Shown here: positions 61,475 to 64,000 of the stretch, piece after piece | How positions within the stretch are numbered: the first letter of the stretch is position 1 | Layout of the letters: each line of letters starts with the position of its first letter | The notes under the pieces: model-generated | Database searches by the model: none | The model's input: the letters and a program-made list of their open reading frames with translations, nothing else | Told to the model about the DNA's origin: nothing | Made by a program: the position numbers and the translations under genes | Source: Setophaga petechia | Taxonomy: Eukaryota; Chordata; Aves; Passeriformes; Parulidae | Direction of reading: 5' to 3' | Assembly: GCA_024362935.1 (NCBI GenBank) | Contig: JANCRA010000009.1 | Coordinates: 11,984,001-12,048,000 of the forward strand | Length of the DNA stretch: 64,000 bases

Positions 61475-64000
61475 TCAAGGACTGGCGAAAATGTGTGCAA
61501 GGCAACAAAGACATTTAACCAGGCACAACTCTCATCCAGTCAGAAATAGTAAAAAATGGACACACACACACCAGCAGTGCCTTCTTTACAATTGAACTGC
61601 ACAGGGATTCACCTGTGGTCACATCAGGAGAACTCCACCGGACCTGTGAGCACCAGGTGGCCAGTGTGGAGGTTTTGATGGAGTTTAATGTGTCATCATG
61701 CCTGGGAGCACCATCCGTGGGCTGGAGCAGTCGACCTCAATTTACATAAATCCCTCATGTTGTGAAATTGCTGTTACGGTGTAGATGGGGGTGGAAAGCT
61801 GCCGACATGTCCGTCTTGTGGGATTGGGGGTTTTATTAAGATCTTGAAGATTAGGTATTTCATCTGGTTTCTGTTTTATTTTTATTTAAACATGACATAA
61901 TACTGCAATAAGAATGCAAAGTAAGCTTCAACCAGGCGCTGGTTTTTTTGTGCAGCATAATCCATAGTTCCAACTTGCATGAAATGTCCTCCCAGAGCCA
62001 TGGAAGTTGCTGTTTCCAGGACAGGGTCAAAATTAGGGTAAAAAAAATGATGTTCTGGTGGTGATTCATAGCCCAGGCTCTGTGAGGGCTCTCCTACAAG
62101 TTTTTGTGATATTGCTGTTTTCAAAGACTGAACTGCAACAATTTTAACAAATTGTTCCACTCTGTGGAGAGGGTTGCTATGGAAATGAACAGGGCTAACA
62201 TCTCTGAGAACCCTACTAAGAGCACTACATGAGGTGGGGAATTTAAGAAAGTAGAGCATGTAGGGGATTAACATCTTGCTCTAAATCTGTTCACTGTTCC
62301 TGTGGGCTTCAGAATTTGGCCCACTGGATACAGATTTTTTCAGTCCACTCTGCAGAAATTTAGTGCAAATTGAATTAAACAAGATGAGAGCAAATGATTT
62401 TGAAAGTGATCTCTGGGACTAAGCTTGTATAGACATAAACATCTTTATTGAATTATTTTTTGTTAATAATGTCTAGCAGAAAGACATAATTGTAATGGAA
62501 CTGAAAAGGTTATTGAAGCACAATACTTTACATGGTTTTTTGGGATAGTTGCAGTTTGCTCAAAACCTGAAGCAACTGTGATGTTCAGAGCATTTGGATG
62601 GAAAAAATATTGCTATGGCAACAAATTACTTTTATATTCACATAAAGCAAAAATAGATCTCTCTCTCCCTTTGTGGGAAGCACATATTTTTAAGTGCATG
62701 AAAGATTAAAGGTGATAGGCAGAAACAGCTGCATGAATATATTTTCATTTTTCTTCTTTCAGTTTGTACATATTTCTGTATAAATCTGAAATGCAGAAAT
62801 AATTTGCAGCTTGAAGCATTTTGCAGTGAAGAAGGAAAAGCATTTTTAAAAAAGGAACAAAAGTATAATACAGTCAGAACTTCTAATTGAAGTGTAGCAG
62901 CATCAGACTAATTTATTAAACAAAATATTCTCCGTGTCATTTAAAAAGGAGGGAGAGAATCCTCTCCTTTCTGCGTGTACCTGGGAAACAGAAATCACTT
63001 TGTGTCCACAACTTAAGAAACGAGACTTTTTTTTTTTAATTTTTCTTCAGTCAGGCTCCTTGTCAAGTTCAAGAAATAGACCTAGTGGCAAAGATTACTG
63101 ATTGCTTCATTTTAGCTGTGTGGCTCTGTTTGAGGTTTTTTATTTAGAAGGCATGCAGCTTTTACTTTTGTGTGGTGAAGAGCTTCTGGTACATCTATAT
63201 GCCATGGTGAGCACCATCTGCAGAGGAGCTATAATATGTCTGCATTGATATGTCAGGTCTATCCTGAGGTTCCCTCTCAATTATTCTGAACCACGTGAGC
63301 TGTCTTACACCATCTGTATCTCTCTTCATAATGCACAGCAGAGCAGCCCATATTTTGTGCTTCTTAGCTGCAAAATAGAGAGGGCTCCTCATAAGTGGTG
63401 TGTGAATTTTTTGGTTCTTTTTCCAGCTGGTCTCTTCATATGGAGAGCAGAGAGAGGTGTTGAAGGTCAGAAATGAGGAATATGAGGGAGACTGTGGTTC
63501 AGTCACTTACTGGCCTCTCATTCTCAAATCCTCAGCCTAAGCAGAACAAACTGAAGGATGAGACAGTCAGAGTCAATCAGGGTGAAGCATGGTAGTTTCA
63601 AACTGGATATTTTAGAGCAAATATAGATGTTTATGATATAGATAGATTTGCCGGCTTAGATGTGAGGGTCACTTTAAATTTGACCCAAAGTACCCAACAA
63701 TTCAAAAGTCCCCATATCACTTCTGTTAATGCCCAGTGCAAAAGAGTGTCTGTGAAGAATTTCAAGGGACTGCTACACTAAAATTCCTATTGTCCCTGCT
63801 ATGAAAGTTTCAGAGACTACATTTCAGGGTGAAGAAAGGAAGGCTCAAGATGTAACGGACATAGAAGAGGAAATTGAAGAATCAATCAGTTATTCCGAAT
63901 CTCTGCAACACCTCAAAAACCATTTCTGTAGTGTTTAATAGGAGAGTTCTACAGAGCAATTTGAGGCAAACTGGCTCACATCCAGATACTTTTTCTTTAT
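61475..64000. other. Unassigned sequence to the window end
   Basis: No gene or known repeat recognised apart from the doubtful open frame listed separately. A short CA run lies at 61561-61571. T-rich tracts occur around 63025-63045. Confidence 0.4.
61882..62274 (-). other. 130-codon open frame, unrecognised; probably chance
   Basis: The frame starts at an ATG, has a balanced composition with words such as NFDPVLETATSMALGGHF, and ends in a hydrophobic/aromatic stretch. AATAAA words on the minus strand overlap and directly follow the stop (61881-61886 and 61875-61880). That is what a retrocopy or last exon could look like, but I do not recognise the protein, no splice acceptor is clear, and a frame of this length is expected a few times by chance in a window this size. 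Confidence 0.12.

Noticed and set aside
1..64000. Bacterial features: operons, ribosome binding sites, CRISPR arrays, riboswitches
   Set aside because: The sequence is clearly vertebrate nuclear DNA; the regular repeats are microsatellites with no spacers.

Overview
The window looks like ordinary vertebrate nuclear DNA, most likely from a bird and probably a songbird. It is AT-rich, has no dense or operon-like coding, and carries two retroviral long terminal repeats (LTRs) of types I recognise from avian genomes, plus old decayed CR1 LINE fragments. No mammalian L1 or Alu-type repeats were seen. The organism call rests on my memory of those families, not on a database search. I found no protein-coding gene I can defend. 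The longest open frames (up to about 170 codons) are what 64 kb of six-frame chance gives, or they are translations of microsatellites. I read the window as intergenic, gene-desert or large-intron sequence. Layout from left to right: 1-617 plain AT-rich sequence; 618-1057 an ERVK-like LTR with a 21-bp hairpin; 2491-2625 a perfect (GGGAA)27 array; 3329-3387 a near-perfect hairpin; about 3865-5060 an old CR1 3' portion on the minus strand, with a perfect 18-bp-arm palindrome inside it (4143-4185); 9026-9124 a second array of the same pentamer on the opposite strand, (CCCTT)19 plus CCCT; 12698-12838 an exact 70-bp tandem duplication; 17929-18538 an ERVL-like solo LTR with a near-matching 5-bp target-site duplication. 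The stretch 18544-39740 is mostly unrecognised, with short tandem duplications at 23905, 32138 and 33951. The right part holds a degraded ancient CR1-like tail (about 39745-39840), a possible CTCF-like site (43909-43922), a perfect 29-bp-arm palindrome (49484-49549) next to a 31-bp inverted copy of sequence 2.9 kb away, a plus-strand CR1 reverse-transcriptase remnant (about 52330-52900), a pure (GGAA)91 array of 364 bp (57291-57654), and a 29-bp tandem duplication (61417-61474). The window holds no set of genes working together. The notable content is structural: three long purine/pyrimidine arrays able to form triplex or quadruplex DNA, and several local inverted or direct duplications that look like replication template-switch scars. 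I found no convincing undescribed biological system.
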